A stretch of DNA of 64,000 nucleotides, taken from contig NZ_FUWX01000011.1 of the NCBI RefSeq assembly GCF_900167275.1, positions 16,856-80,855 of the forward strand. The letters run 5' to 3'. Positions 9,632 to 17,784 of the stretch are shown here, piece by piece (position 1 is the stretch's first letter; each line of letters opens with the position of its first letter). The position numbers and the translations under genes were made by a program. The notes beneath the pieces are model-generated. The model was not told where the DNA came from, searched no databases, and saw only the letters and a program-made list of their open reading frames with translations. Source of the DNA: Cetobacterium ceti. GTDB lineage: Bacteria; Fusobacteriota; Fusobacteriia; Fusobacteriales; Fusobacteriaceae.

Positions 9632-10873
9632 ATGAAGAAGGTCACTAAATTATTTTTCTTTGTTTTTGTGTTTATATTAGCCTTGGGAGGATGTTCAAAG
9701 GAGGATAAACCAAAGGAGAAAACTATAACTTTTATGATTCCAGATTGGGGAGTTCCAACAGATAAAATGCTAGAGGAGTTCCAAAAAGAAAAGGGAATTA
9801 AAGTAAATGTAGAAACTGTATCATGGGATGATATTAGAAATAAAGTTTCTGTGGCAGCTACAGGGAAAAAAGCCCCAGCAGATGTTATGGAAGTAGATTG
9901 GTCTTGGGTTGGAGAGTTTAAAAGTGCAGGATGGTTAGCACCAATAACTTTATCTGAGGAAACAGTTAAAGATATACCGACTTTAGAAACTTTCACAGTG
10001 AATAATGAAATTTTAGCAGTTCCCTATGCAAATGATTTTAGAATAGCTTATTATAATAAGGATATTTATAATAAAGCAGGATTAAAAGCTCCAATTACTT
10101 GGGAAGAAGTTGGAAATAATATGAAATCTATTAAGGAACAGGGAATATTAAAATATCCATATACTTTACCTTTAAATGCCACAGAGGGAACAACAACAGC
10201 TCTAATTTGGATGACATTTATGAGAGATGGAAAAGTATTTAATGAAAATGGATCTTTAAATAAAGAAAATGTAATGAAAAGTTTAAACTTCATAAATGAA
10301 ATGGTTAAGGAAGGAGTTATAAATCCAGCTAACTTAAATATGAAGGATATTGATACTTATAGAGAGATTTTAAGTGGAGAGGCAGCTTATATGGTAGGAC
10401 CAACTTCATTTATAGCAAGAGCGAATGATTCTAATCAATCTAAGGTTTTAGGACAAATTGAAGCAGTTTTACCACCTGGAGAAAATAGTACTGCAAAGGT
10501 AACTATGGCTCTTCCAGAAGCTATTGGAGTTTCAGCTTATTCAGAAAATAAAGAGGCAGCTACAGAGTTTGTAAAATGGTATACTTCACCTAAAATACAA
10601 GAGGAATTATACAATAAATTAAGCACTATGCCCACAAGAATGTCTGTGTTAAATAAACTAATCAATAGTGGAGAAATTGCAAATTCAGGAGCTCTATTGG
10701 AAACAGCTAAAAGAGTAAAATCACCATTTCCTATGGGAGTACCTGATTACTATTCTGAAATGAGTAGAACAATTTCAAATAGTATTAATAAAATGGCCAG
10801 TGGAGCCATAAGTCCAGAGATGGCCTTTGAAGAGATGAACAGTAAAATTAATGAACTTATAGAAAATAAATAG
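9632..10873 (+). CDS. Sugar ABC transporter substrate-binding lipoprotein
   Basis: Periplasmic solute-binding protein of the CUT1 (maltose/oligosaccharide) type. The lipobox LGGC anchors the mature N-terminus at the cysteine near residue 21. The body has the MalE-like pattern: AATGKKAPADVMEVDWSW, then PYANDFRIAYYNKDIY, then a C-terminal DYYSEMSRTISNS. The two permease genes follow at once (8-bp and 1-bp gaps). The substrate cannot be read from sequence. Confidence 0.9.
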   Translation: MKKVTKLFFFVFVFILALGGCSKEDKPKEKTITFMIPDWGVPTDKMLEEFQKEKGIKVNVETVSWDDIRNKVSVAATGKKAPADVMEVDWSWVGEFKSAGWLAPITLSEETVKDIPTLETFTVNNEILAVPYANDFRIAYYNKDIYNKAGLKAPITWEEVGNNMKSIKEQGILKYPYTLPLNATEGTTTALIWMTFMRDGKVFNENGSLNKENVMKSLNFINEMVKEGVINPANLNMKDIDTYREILSGEAAYMVGPTSFIARANDSNQSKVLGQIEAVLPPGENSTAKVTMALPEAIGVSAYSENKEAATEFVKWYTSPKIQEELYNKLSTMPTRMSVLNKLINSGEIANSGALLETAKRVKSPFPMGVPDYYSEMSRTISNSINKMASGAISPEMAFEEMNSKINELIENK

Positions 10874-10881
10874 AGGTAAAA

Positions 10882-11745
10882 ATGAAAGATGATAGCAAAC
10901 TGGGATATATGTTAATTTTCCCAGGATTATTAATCCTATGTACATTGGTATTTTATCCAATCATTTTAACGTTTATTTATAGTTTGCAATATTATAAGTT
11001 AACTAGATTAAATGATAGAAAATATATAGGATTGGAAAACTACAAAAAAGTTTTTTTAGATGGTGATTTTCATCAAGCATTTATAAATACTTTGATTATA
11101 ATCTTAGTGGTTGTTATAGTTGGACTAATTGGAAGTTTTATAATGGCTTTAATGTTAAATAGGAAAAGTAAAATAAGTGGAATTTTAACAGCCATTGGGA
11201 TAATACCTTGGGCCTTACCTCCAGTTGTAAATGGGCTTATATGGAAGTTTATATTTTATCCTGAAGTGGGATTTTTAAATAAGATTTTTTATAAATTCCA
11301 TTGGATAAATGGAAGTTTAAATTGGATAAATAATACCTATGGAAGTCTTATTATAATTGGATTAATTGTAGCTTGGAGAGTGATTCCCTTCAGTGGAATA
11401 GTACTTTTAGCAAATATACAAGCTATACCAGAATCTGTATATGAAGCTGCAAAAATAGATGGAGCAGGGAGTTTAAATCAATTTAGATATATAACTCTTC
11501 CACTTTTATATCCGACTTTAGGAATAATAGTGTGTAATTTTATTTTAAATGGAATAAATGTTTTTGATGAAATGGTTTCTCTAGTGGGATATAGAACATT
11601 AGGAGAAAGTTTAACTATGTATAATTACAATGAAACATTTTCCTTTCTAAATATAGGATTTGGAAGTTCAATTACCTATATTATAATGATAATATCTGGA
11701 ATTTTTGGATTTATTTATATAAAATCCTTAGAGAGGAAGATATAA
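10882..11745 (+). CDS. Sugar ABC transporter permease, MalF-like
   Basis: Inner-membrane permease with about six membrane segments. The EAA loop that docks the ATPase is seen as YEAAKIDGAGSLNQFRYITLP (about residues 190-210). It is the first of two permeases and forms a heterodimer with the next gene product. Confidence 0.92.
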   Translation: MKDDSKLGYMLIFPGLLILCTLVFYPIILTFIYSLQYYKLTRLNDRKYIGLENYKKVFLDGDFHQAFINTLIIILVVVIVGLIGSFIMALMLNRKSKISGILTAIGIIPWALPPVVNGLIWKFIFYPEVGFLNKIFYKFHWINGSLNWINNTYGSLIIIGLIVAWRVIPFSGIVLLANIQAIPESVYEAAKIDGAGSLNQFRYITLPLLYPTLGIIVCNFILNGINVFDEMVSLVGYRTLGESLTMYNYNETFSFLNIGFGSSITYIIMIISGIFGFIYIKSLERKI

Positions 11746-11746
11746 A

Positions 11747-12577
11747 ATGAAAATAAAAAAAGAGGATGTTTTATATTATATTACAGTGGGAGTATTTTTA
11801 CTTTTTACTTTAGGACCTATATTCTGGTGTTTTATTATAAGCATTAGTCCAGAAAAGGAGATGCTAAATAGCAGTACACATTTATTCCCTAAAAGTATTA
11901 CCTTGGAAAATTATAAAAAACTATTAACAGATGATAATTTTTATTTAGCTTTGAAAAACTCATTGATAACAGCAGGAGTTACAATATTTTTAGGACTACC
12001 TGTATCGATTATGAGTGGGTATAGTTTTTCAAGATTAAAATTTAAAGGAAGAAAACTTTTAGAAGTTTTAATATTAACAACTATAGTTATTCCCCTATTT
12101 ACAACAATAATACCTCTATATACAATATTTGCAAATTTAGGAATGTTAGATAATATATTTTGGGTATCTATTATATATGTATCCTCATTTTTACCTATGG
12201 TAACTTGGATTATGACAAATTATTTTAAAGGGATTCCTAAGGAAATAGAGGAAATGGCATTAATAGATGGATGTGGAAGAATAAAAATTCTTTTTTATAT
12301 AATTTTACCTAATACATATCCTATAATTTTAGCAAGTGTACTTATAATATTTTTAATGTCTTGGAGTCAATATCAAATACCTTTAATATTAGCATCTTCA
12401 AGGTCAACTAAACCTTTAAGTATATTAATTGCTGAATTTTCATCTAAGGATATGATAAATTATGGATTAATGGCCAGTGGAGGAATACTTGCAGTACTAC
12501 CTCCGAGTATATTTGCAATAATATTTAGAAAGTATTTAGTAACAGGATTAACAAAGGGAGCTGTAACAGGAGAATAG
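11747..12577 (+). CDS. Sugar ABC transporter permease, MalG-like
   Basis: Second permease with six membrane segments. The EAA loop reads EEMALIDGCGRIKILFYIILP (about residues 164-184). It starts one base after the previous stop codon. No ATPase gene follows: a strong terminator ends the unit, so the transporter must borrow an MsmK/MalK-type ATPase from elsewhere. Confidence 0.92.
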   Translation: MKIKKEDVLYYITVGVFLLFTLGPIFWCFIISISPEKEMLNSSTHLFPKSITLENYKKLLTDDNFYLALKNSLITAGVTIFLGLPVSIMSGYSFSRLKFKGRKLLEVLILTTIVIPLFTTIIPLYTIFANLGMLDNIFWVSIIYVSSFLPMVTWIMTNYFKGIPKEIEEMALIDGCGRIKILFYIILPNTYPIILASVLIIFLMSWSQYQIPLILASSRSTKPLSILIAEFSSKDMINYGLMASGGILAVLPPSIFAIIFRKYLVTGLTKGAVTGE

Positions 12578-12582
12578 ATGAA

Positions 12583-12614
12583 AATAGTCGGCTAATAGCC
12601 GACTATTTTTTTTC
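12583..12614. terminator. Bidirectional terminator
   Basis: A perfect 11-bp stem, AATAGTCGGCT and AGCCGACTATT with an AAT loop, sits between two convergent genes. A T-run follows on the plus strand and an A-rich flank serves the minus strand. Confidence 0.9.
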
Positions 12615-13304
12615 TTTATTATTAAATATACCTGAACTTAAGGTTAAAGCTAGAATTACATTTGTAATTATAAATCCAAATAGGTATTCAATGATAACTA
12701 AAAAACGAATTATAGTACTATTAGGTACAATATCTCCATAACCAATACCAGAAATAGTAATAAAACTAAAATAAATATGTTGGAAATAATGTTCAAAGGA
12801 ATAGGGATTTCCTGTTATTCCACGAAGGAGGGGAGCAGGACTTAAAAGATCTAATATACTATATATTAATCCAAAGCTTATGGCAATGGTAATATAAGTA
12901 CTTAAAACAATGAAAATATCTTTTATTTCTATTTTTCTTTTTCTTAAAAATATATCTTTAAATATATATTTAAGTAAAATTCCATGGGAAGATATAAGTA
13001 AAAAAACATTGATTAAAGATAAAAAAATATAAAAATATCTTAATCCAGGATCATTTTGAATTTTCAAAGATAAGTTTATAAAGGGAACTAAAAGAACATA
13101 ATAAAAAATTAAAAAAGTAGCTTTTATAATTCCATCTTTAAAAATAAAATTTTTAATAACTAAAAAATTCAAAGGAAATAAACTTAAAAAAATATTTAAA
13201 ACATTTAAAGGATAATTTGAAGTTTCCTTAGGAATAAGGGGAATTATAAGAGATAAAATAATAGTAAGTATTAAAATTTTAAAAAATCTAAAAGTGATAT
13301 TCAT
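12603..13304 (-). CDS. Potassium channel family membrane protein
   Basis: Predicted ion channel. The pore region TISGIGYGDIVP carries the GYGD potassium selectivity filter (about residues 192-203), followed by a last membrane helix. Five or more hydrophobic segments precede it, so this is a larger membrane protein than a plain two-helix channel. There is no RCK/TrkA-N domain at the C-terminus. It is transcribed alone on the minus strand and ends at the shared terminator. Confidence 0.8.
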   Translation of the reverse strand: MNITFRFFKILILTIILSLIIPLIPKETSNYPLNVLNIFLSLFPLNFLVIKNFIFKDGIIKATFLIFYYVLLVPFINLSLKIQNDPGLRYFYIFLSLINVFLLISSHGILLKYIFKDIFLRKRKIEIKDIFIVLSTYITIAISFGLIYSILDLLSPAPLLRGITGNPYSFEHYFQHIYFSFITISGIGYGDIVPNSTIIRFLVIIEYLFGFIITNVILALTLSSGIFNNKEKK

Positions 13305-13476
13305 AAAATGATTCCTTTCAAAATATAATTTATACTTTAATTATATCTAGGATAAAATTGGTTGTAAAGACTAAAAGAAAGTGCTATTATGAAAATAATT
13401 ATAAAAAATTTTTAAAATTGGGTGTAATGAAAATAATTGTTTAAATCTTCTTAAAAAAATTAAGGAGATGGATGTA

Positions 13477-14634
13477 ATGAAAAATTTTTGCTTGAAAACA
13501 GATATTTATTTTGGTAAGGATAGTTTAAAAAAACTTGAAGAGATTCAAGAAAAAAAAGTATTAATAATTTGTGATAAATTTATGGAAACTTCAGGAATGG
13601 TTAATCTATTAAAGGAAAGATTAAATAAATGTGAAGTGGAAGTATTTTCAGAAATTATTCCTGATCCAAGTGTGGAAATTGTAGCTCTAGGTGTGAAAAA
13701 ATTAAAAGGATTTTCTGGTGATATAATAATTGGCTTTGGGGGAGGATCCTCAATTGATGGAGCTAAAGCCATTAGAGAATATTATCAAAAATTAGAAAAT
13801 AATAAAGAGATGTTATTTTATGCAATTCCTACAACTAGTGGAACAGGTTCAGAGGTTACTGAATATGCAGTTATAACCAATAAAGAGGAGGGGTTAAAGT
13901 ATGCTTTAACTAATAAAAATTTATTGCCAGATGTGGCCATATTAGATGGAGATTTAGTTAAAAGTGTACCACCTCACATAACAGCTGATACAGGATTAGA
14001 TGTTATAACCCATGCAATAGAAGCTTATGTTTCTACCAATGGAAACGATTTTACAGATGCTTTGGCAGAAAAAAGTTTTTCCCTTGTATTTTCAAATTTA
14101 AAAAAAGTTTATTTAGATGGAAGTAATTTACAATTGAGGGAAAAAATTCATAATAGCTCGTGTATGGCAGGAATGGCATTTAACTGTGCTGGACTTGGGA
14201 TAACTCATAGTTTAGCCCATGGATTAGGAGGAAAGCTTCATATTCCCCATGGAAAAGCAAATGGAATAATACTTCCATATGTAATGAAATTTAATAGTGA
14301 AATAGGGAATAGTTATTCAAGGGAGAACTTTACAGAAACTGCAAAAAAATATCAAAGATTGGCAAAGTTAGTGGATTTAAATGCCTCAACACCAATAATA
14401 GGAGTAAATAATTTAATTAAAAGCATATGTCAATTGAAAAAAGAATTATCTATACCAGAAACTTTATTAGACCTTGGAATAGACCTTGTGGAATTTGAAA
14501 AAGTAAAAGAATCTATTATTGAAAGTGCTTTAAAAGATGTGTGTACTAAAACAAATCCGAGAAAGGTCACAAGGGAAGAATTAGAAAAATTGTTGGATGA
14601 AATAAGTGGTAAACAACTTTTTAAAACTTTATAA
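13477..14634 (+). CDS. cutO: Iron-containing alcohol dehydrogenase of the choline locus (CutO/EutG-like)
   Basis: NADH-dependent alcohol dehydrogenase that would reduce the acetaldehyde from choline cleavage to ethanol and regenerate NAD inside the compartment. GFGGGSSIDGAKA and PTTSGTGSEVTEYAV bind the cofactor. The metal site is seen in DVITHAIEAYVS, the histidines of GITHSLAHGLGG, and HIPHGKANGIILP. The ATG at 13477 is preferred over 13468 because AAGGAG lies immediately against the first. It lies ahead of the MerR gene and is probably co-transcribed with it, separately from the main operon. The cut assignment rests on context and family. Confidence 0.82.
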   Translation: MKNFCLKTDIYFGKDSLKKLEEIQEKKVLIICDKFMETSGMVNLLKERLNKCEVEVFSEIIPDPSVEIVALGVKKLKGFSGDIIIGFGGGSSIDGAKAIREYYQKLENNKEMLFYAIPTTSGTGSEVTEYAVITNKEEGLKYALTNKNLLPDVAILDGDLVKSVPPHITADTGLDVITHAIEAYVSTNGNDFTDALAEKSFSLVFSNLKKVYLDGSNLQLREKIHNSSCMAGMAFNCAGLGITHSLAHGLGGKLHIPHGKANGIILPYVMKFNSEIGNSYSRENFTETAKKYQRLAKLVDLNASTPIIGVNNLIKSICQLKKELSIPETLLDLGIDLVEFEKVKESIIESALKDVCTKTNPRKVTREELEKLLDEISGKQLFKTL

Positions 14635-14661
14635 TAAAAAATGGGTTAGGTGAGTTGGTTT

Positions 14662-15489
14662 ATGGAAGAGGAAAAGTACTATATTGGTAAAGTTGAAAAA
14701 ATATGCAAAATAAGCAAAAAAACTTTAAGATATTATGATAAAATTGGACTTTTATCTCCCTGTGAGATTTTAAGTTCTAATGGGTATAGATATTATGATA
14801 AAAATAATTTATATACAATTCCAGTTATAAAATATTATAAACAAAGTGGGTTCAAACTAGAGGATATAAAGGAATTAATTTATGATTCTAATTATAGATA
14901 TATAGAGGAAAATTTTAATGAAAAAATTCATGAATTAGAAACCATTGAAAGGGAACTGAATTTACAAAAAAAATCTATTGAAGATTGGTATGGATTGGTA
15001 AAGGAAGCTAGAATGGTTGTAGATAATAATTTATGTGAAGTTTCTGTAAAATATTTAGATAAAAGTGAAATGATATTTTTAGAACAGGATTATAATTATG
15101 ACTACGTAAGTTCAATTATAAATATTGATTTTACAAACTATATTGAAAAAATGGAAAATGCAATTACAGGACCTGTGATTATTGAATTTCCATCCTTTAA
15201 TGAAAAACTTCAAGGAAAATGTAGAAAAATAAAAATTATTCAAAAATATTTATTAAAATGTCCTTTGGAAAAAACTGTGGAGTTTGGAGGAGGACTTGTA
15301 GTATCTTGTTATCATATAGGACCTCATAATAAAATAAATGAAACCTATGAAAAAATAAAAAAGTGGATAGAAAAACATAACTATAAATGTGAAGATAGAT
15401 GTTATGAAAGATATGTGGTAGATTATTGGACAAGTAAAGATGAAGAAAAATTTGTTACAGAAATAATTATGAAATTAATAAATGAATAA
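14662..15489 (+). CDS. MerR-family regulator with GyrI-like effector domain
   Basis: DNA-binding regulator. The N-terminal winged helix of MerR type shows KISKKTLRYYDKIGLLSP and GYRYYD, followed by a dimerisation helix (about 75-115). The C-terminal ~150 residues look like a GyrI/BmrR-type small-molecule domain, so the effector may be a cationic or hydrophobic compound. The ATG at 14662 is preferred over the GTG at 14650 because TAGGTGAG is well placed for it. It probably controls the promoter at 15649-15680, whose 20-bp spacer and dyad are the MerR signature. The effector (choline, trimethylamine, aldehyde) is not known. Confidence 0.85.
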   Translation: MEEEKYYIGKVEKICKISKKTLRYYDKIGLLSPCEILSSNGYRYYDKNNLYTIPVIKYYKQSGFKLEDIKELIYDSNYRYIEENFNEKIHELETIERELNLQKKSIEDWYGLVKEARMVVDNNLCEVSVKYLDKSEMIFLEQDYNYDYVSSIINIDFTNYIEKMENAITGPVIIEFPSFNEKLQGKCRKIKIIQKYLLKCPLEKTVEFGGGLVVSCYHIGPHNKINETYEKIKKWIEKHNYKCEDRCYERYVVDYWTSKDEEKFVTEIIMKLINE

Positions 15490-15490
15490 A

Positions 15491-15549
15491 CCTTCCCCTT
15501 AGGGGGAAGATTAAAAAAGGTGTGTCAAAATATTGATGCACCTTTTTTT
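15491..15549 (+). terminator. Two hairpins ending the ADH-MerR transcript
   Basis: A first hairpin CTTCCCC/GGGGAAG lies at 15492-15509. A second, AAAGGTG.../...GCACCTTT, lies at about 15514-15546 and is followed by seven T. They separate the regulator transcript from the microcompartment operon. Confidence 0.75.
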
Positions 15550-15560
15550 ATTGGTTAAAT

Positions 15561-15576
15561 GAACAGTGTACTGTTC
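15561..15576. promoter_or_regulatory. Palindromic operator-like site
   Basis: GAACAGTGTACTGTTC has 7-bp inverted arms around a 2-bp centre. The shape is like a TetR- or Xre-type operator. It lies 72 bp upstream of the MerR-type promoter in an otherwise featureless AT-rich stretch. No TetR-type gene is present in the window. Confidence 0.5.
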
Positions 15577-15648
15577 TAAAAATATAAAAAAAGTTTTATA
15601 AAAGACTATAAGAACTAAAAATAAACAAAAATATTTTAAAAAAACCTA

Positions 15649-15680
15649 TTGACCTTAAAGGTAAGGGGAAGGTTTATAAT
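15649..15680 (+). promoter_or_regulatory. MerR-type promoter of the choline microcompartment operon
   Basis: TTGACC at 15649-15654 and a perfect TATAAT at 15675-15680 are separated by 20 bp, too long for normal use. Within the spacer ACCTT (15652-15656) and AAGGT (15669-15673) form an inverted repeat centred between the two boxes. Over-long spacers with such dyads are the known target of MerR-family activators, which twist the DNA to align the boxes. The next gene begins 80 bp downstream. Confidence 0.82.
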
Positions 15681-15759
15681 TAATTTATAGTTGAAGATTT
15701 ATTAATTTTTTTATAAAACCCAATTTTAAAAAAATTAAAAATAGGAGGAGATGTTATTT

Positions 15760-16881
15760 ATGGCTTCAGCAGAAGTTACTCTTGGAAATGATGAAAAACT
15801 CATGAAAGCTGGAAAGCTTAAGGAAACAATGAAAAAAAGATTTTTAAAAAAGGGAATATCCATTGGATTATTTTCTGGAGCTGCCTATGGACTTTATACG
15901 GCACTGTTAACTATGGGAATGACCAAAGGAGTGTGGTCAGATTGGTATGGAGAAAATAGAGCAGGGTTATCTACCTTTGTAATTGTGTATCTTTTAGCGG
16001 CTTTAGGAAATGCCATCAACGACAGTTGTAGTGCAGTGTGGGCCATTGGAAATGCTATTTATCAGGGAAAATTTACGGATTTCTTGAGATGTTTAAAAAC
16101 AAAACCTGGAAAAACAATAATGATCGCGGCCTTTATTGGAGGACCTGTGGCAGGAACAGCTTATGTTATAGCTCTACAAATGGCAGGAGCAATAATTGTT
16201 CCTATATCTGCCCTTTGCCCAGCGATTGCAGCTATTTTAGGAAAGATTTTCTATAAACAAGAAATATCAAGAAGAATGGGATTTGGTATTGTAATTTGTG
16301 TGTTTGCTAGTTTTTTAATAGGAAGTACAGGATTTACAGGTGGAGTATCTATGACAGTAATTCTTGGAATTTTAATTGCAGTGTTGGCAGCTTTTGGTTG
16401 GGGATTTGAAGGGTGTGTGGCAGGATATGCTTCAGCTATGGTTGATCCTCAAATTGGAATTTGTATAAGACAGTTAGCTTCTGGAATAGCTAATTTATTT
16501 ATAGTTTTACCAATTTTAGGGCTTATGGCTGGAGGTCTGGATATATCTGTAACTCTTGCAGTACAAGCATTCACAAGTGCACCAGCAATGTTTTGGTTTA
16601 TATTAAGTGGACTTGTAACTTTCCTAACGTTTATGACTTGGTATGCAGGAAATAGTATGTGTGGAGCTGGACTTGGAACAGCTTGTAATGGAACATATTC
16701 TTTCTTTGGACCATTCTTCTGTTACTTATTATTGGGAGTTATGGCAAAAATTGATGGCTGGAATTTACCAATGGTTGCTTGGATAGGAGCTGTGATAATG
16801 ATGGTTGGAATTTTAATTATCGCCATGAATCCAATGGATTTATTTAGAAAAAAATCTATACCAGAGGAGGCTATGTGTTAA
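15760..16881 (+). CDS. DMT/EamA-like transporter of the choline locus
   Basis: Integral membrane protein with about ten hydrophobic helices in two related halves, as in the drug/metabolite transporter superfamily; ALCPAIAAILGKIFYKQEIS resembles the EamA inter-helix signature. As first gene of the operon it is a candidate for choline uptake or trimethylamine export, but this is inferred from position only. The start at 15760 is preferred: AGGAGGAG ends at 15750, too close to the ATG at 15751 but well placed for 15760. Confidence 0.75.
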   Translation: MASAEVTLGNDEKLMKAGKLKETMKKRFLKKGISIGLFSGAAYGLYTALLTMGMTKGVWSDWYGENRAGLSTFVIVYLLAALGNAINDSCSAVWAIGNAIYQGKFTDFLRCLKTKPGKTIMIAAFIGGPVAGTAYVIALQMAGAIIVPISALCPAIAAILGKIFYKQEISRRMGFGIVICVFASFLIGSTGFTGGVSMTVILGILIAVLAAFGWGFEGCVAGYASAMVDPQIGICIRQLASGIANLFIVLPILGLMAGGLDISVTLAVQAFTSAPAMFWFILSGLVTFLTFMTWYAGNSMCGAGLGTACNGTYSFFGPFFCYLLLGVMAKIDGWNLPMVAWIGAVIMMVGILIIAMNPMDLFRKKSIPEEAMC

Positions 16882-17148
16882 ATGAAACCACTAAATTACG
16901 CCATATTAAATTATTTTACAAAGGTTGAAAAAGCTTCAGTTAGAGAAATTATGGAAGAGTTAAAAGAGGAGTATGGAAATTTTAAGGCTTTTAATAAAAA
17001 TTCAATAATAACAGCCTTAATGACAGCAGAAACAAATGGATTAATTGAAGAGATAGAAATAGATTTAGATGAAAATGAGGAACTATTAATTTTCTATCAT
17101 ATGAATGATGAGAGTAAAGAAACAATAAATATGTTTATAGGGGAATAA
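16882..17148 (+). CDS. Small winged-helix-like protein of unknown function
   Basis: An 88-residue acidic protein whose ATG directly follows the transporter stop. The pattern of helices (ILNYFTKVEKASVREIMEEL, then SIITALMTAETNGLIEEI) looks like a winged helix, ending in an acidic strand region. It might bind nucleic acid or a partner protein. I do not recognise a named family. Its place between transporter and shell genes suggests a role in the compartment or its regulation. Confidence 0.7.
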   Translation: MKPLNYAILNYFTKVEKASVREIMEELKEEYGNFKAFNKNSIITALMTAETNGLIEEIEIDLDENEELLIFYHMNDESKETINMFIGE

Positions 17149-17164
17149 ATAAAGGGGTGAAAAT

Positions 17165-17461
17165 ATGAAATATTATGGAAATGAAGCCTTAGGACTTGTG
17201 GAAACTATTGGACTTGTGCCAGCTTTAGAGGCAGCGGATAAAATGTTAAAAGCTGCTAATGTGGAACTTGTTTCCTATGAAAATATTGGATCAACACTTG
17301 TTACTATTATGGTAAAGGGTGATGTGGGGGCAGTTAAGGCGGCAGTGGAAGCTGGAGCAATGGCAGCAGCAGCAGTTGGAAAATTAACTGCCAAAAATGT
17401 AATGGCAAGACCTATTAGTGCAGTTGGAAAAATAGTATCAGTTCATGATATTGATAATTAA
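17165..17461 (+). CDS. BMC-H shell protein (PduA/EutM-like)
   Basis: Single-domain hexameric shell protein of 98 residues. [21 protein letters not shown] is the classic BMC start, and [14 protein letters not shown] is the conserved central helix. The pore loop reads IGST. Tiles of this type form the facets of the shell. A GGGGTGA ribosome site precedes the ATG. Confidence 0.95.
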   Translation: MKYYGNEALGLVETIGLVPALEAADKMLKAANVELVSYENIGSTLVTIMVKGDVGAVKAAVEAGAMAAAAVGKLTAKNVMARPISAVGKIVSVHDIDN

Positions 17462-17482
17462 TGGTGAGGGAGTTGAAAATCT

Positions 17483-17782
17483 ATGAATAGACATGAAGCG
17501 ATTGGATTAATAGAAACTTTTGGGCTAGTATTCGCTTTAGAAGCAGCAGATGCCATGTGCAAAGCAGCAGATGTAGAACTTGTTGGATATGAAAATGTAG
17601 CATCAGGATATATAACAGTTATTGTGACAGGGGATGTGGGAGCTTGTAAAGCTGCAGTAGATGCAGGAACTTGTGCTGTAAAGCAAATGGAAGATGGAAA
17701 TTTATACAGTTCAATAGTTATTGCAAGACCTCATGGAGATTTACAAAAAATAATTGATAAATATGCTATAGAAGGAGTATAG
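17483..17782 (+). CDS. BMC-H shell protein
   Basis: Second single-domain hexameric shell protein, 99 residues, with [21 protein letters not shown] and [14 protein letters not shown]. The pore loop reads VASG, unlike the neighbouring paralog, and three cysteines are present. It ends three bases before the cutC start. Confidence 0.94.
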   Translation: MNRHEAIGLIETFGLVFALEAADAMCKAADVELVGYENVASGYITVIVTGDVGACKAAVDAGTCAVKQMEDGNLYSSIVIARPHGDLQKIIDKYAIEGV

Positions 17783-17784
17783 AA

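Noticed and set aside
13305-13476. A repeat element or small gene upstream of the alcohol dehydrogenase
   Set aside because: Only short imperfect repeats of ATGAAAATAATT are seen, without a frame or hairpin that can be supported.
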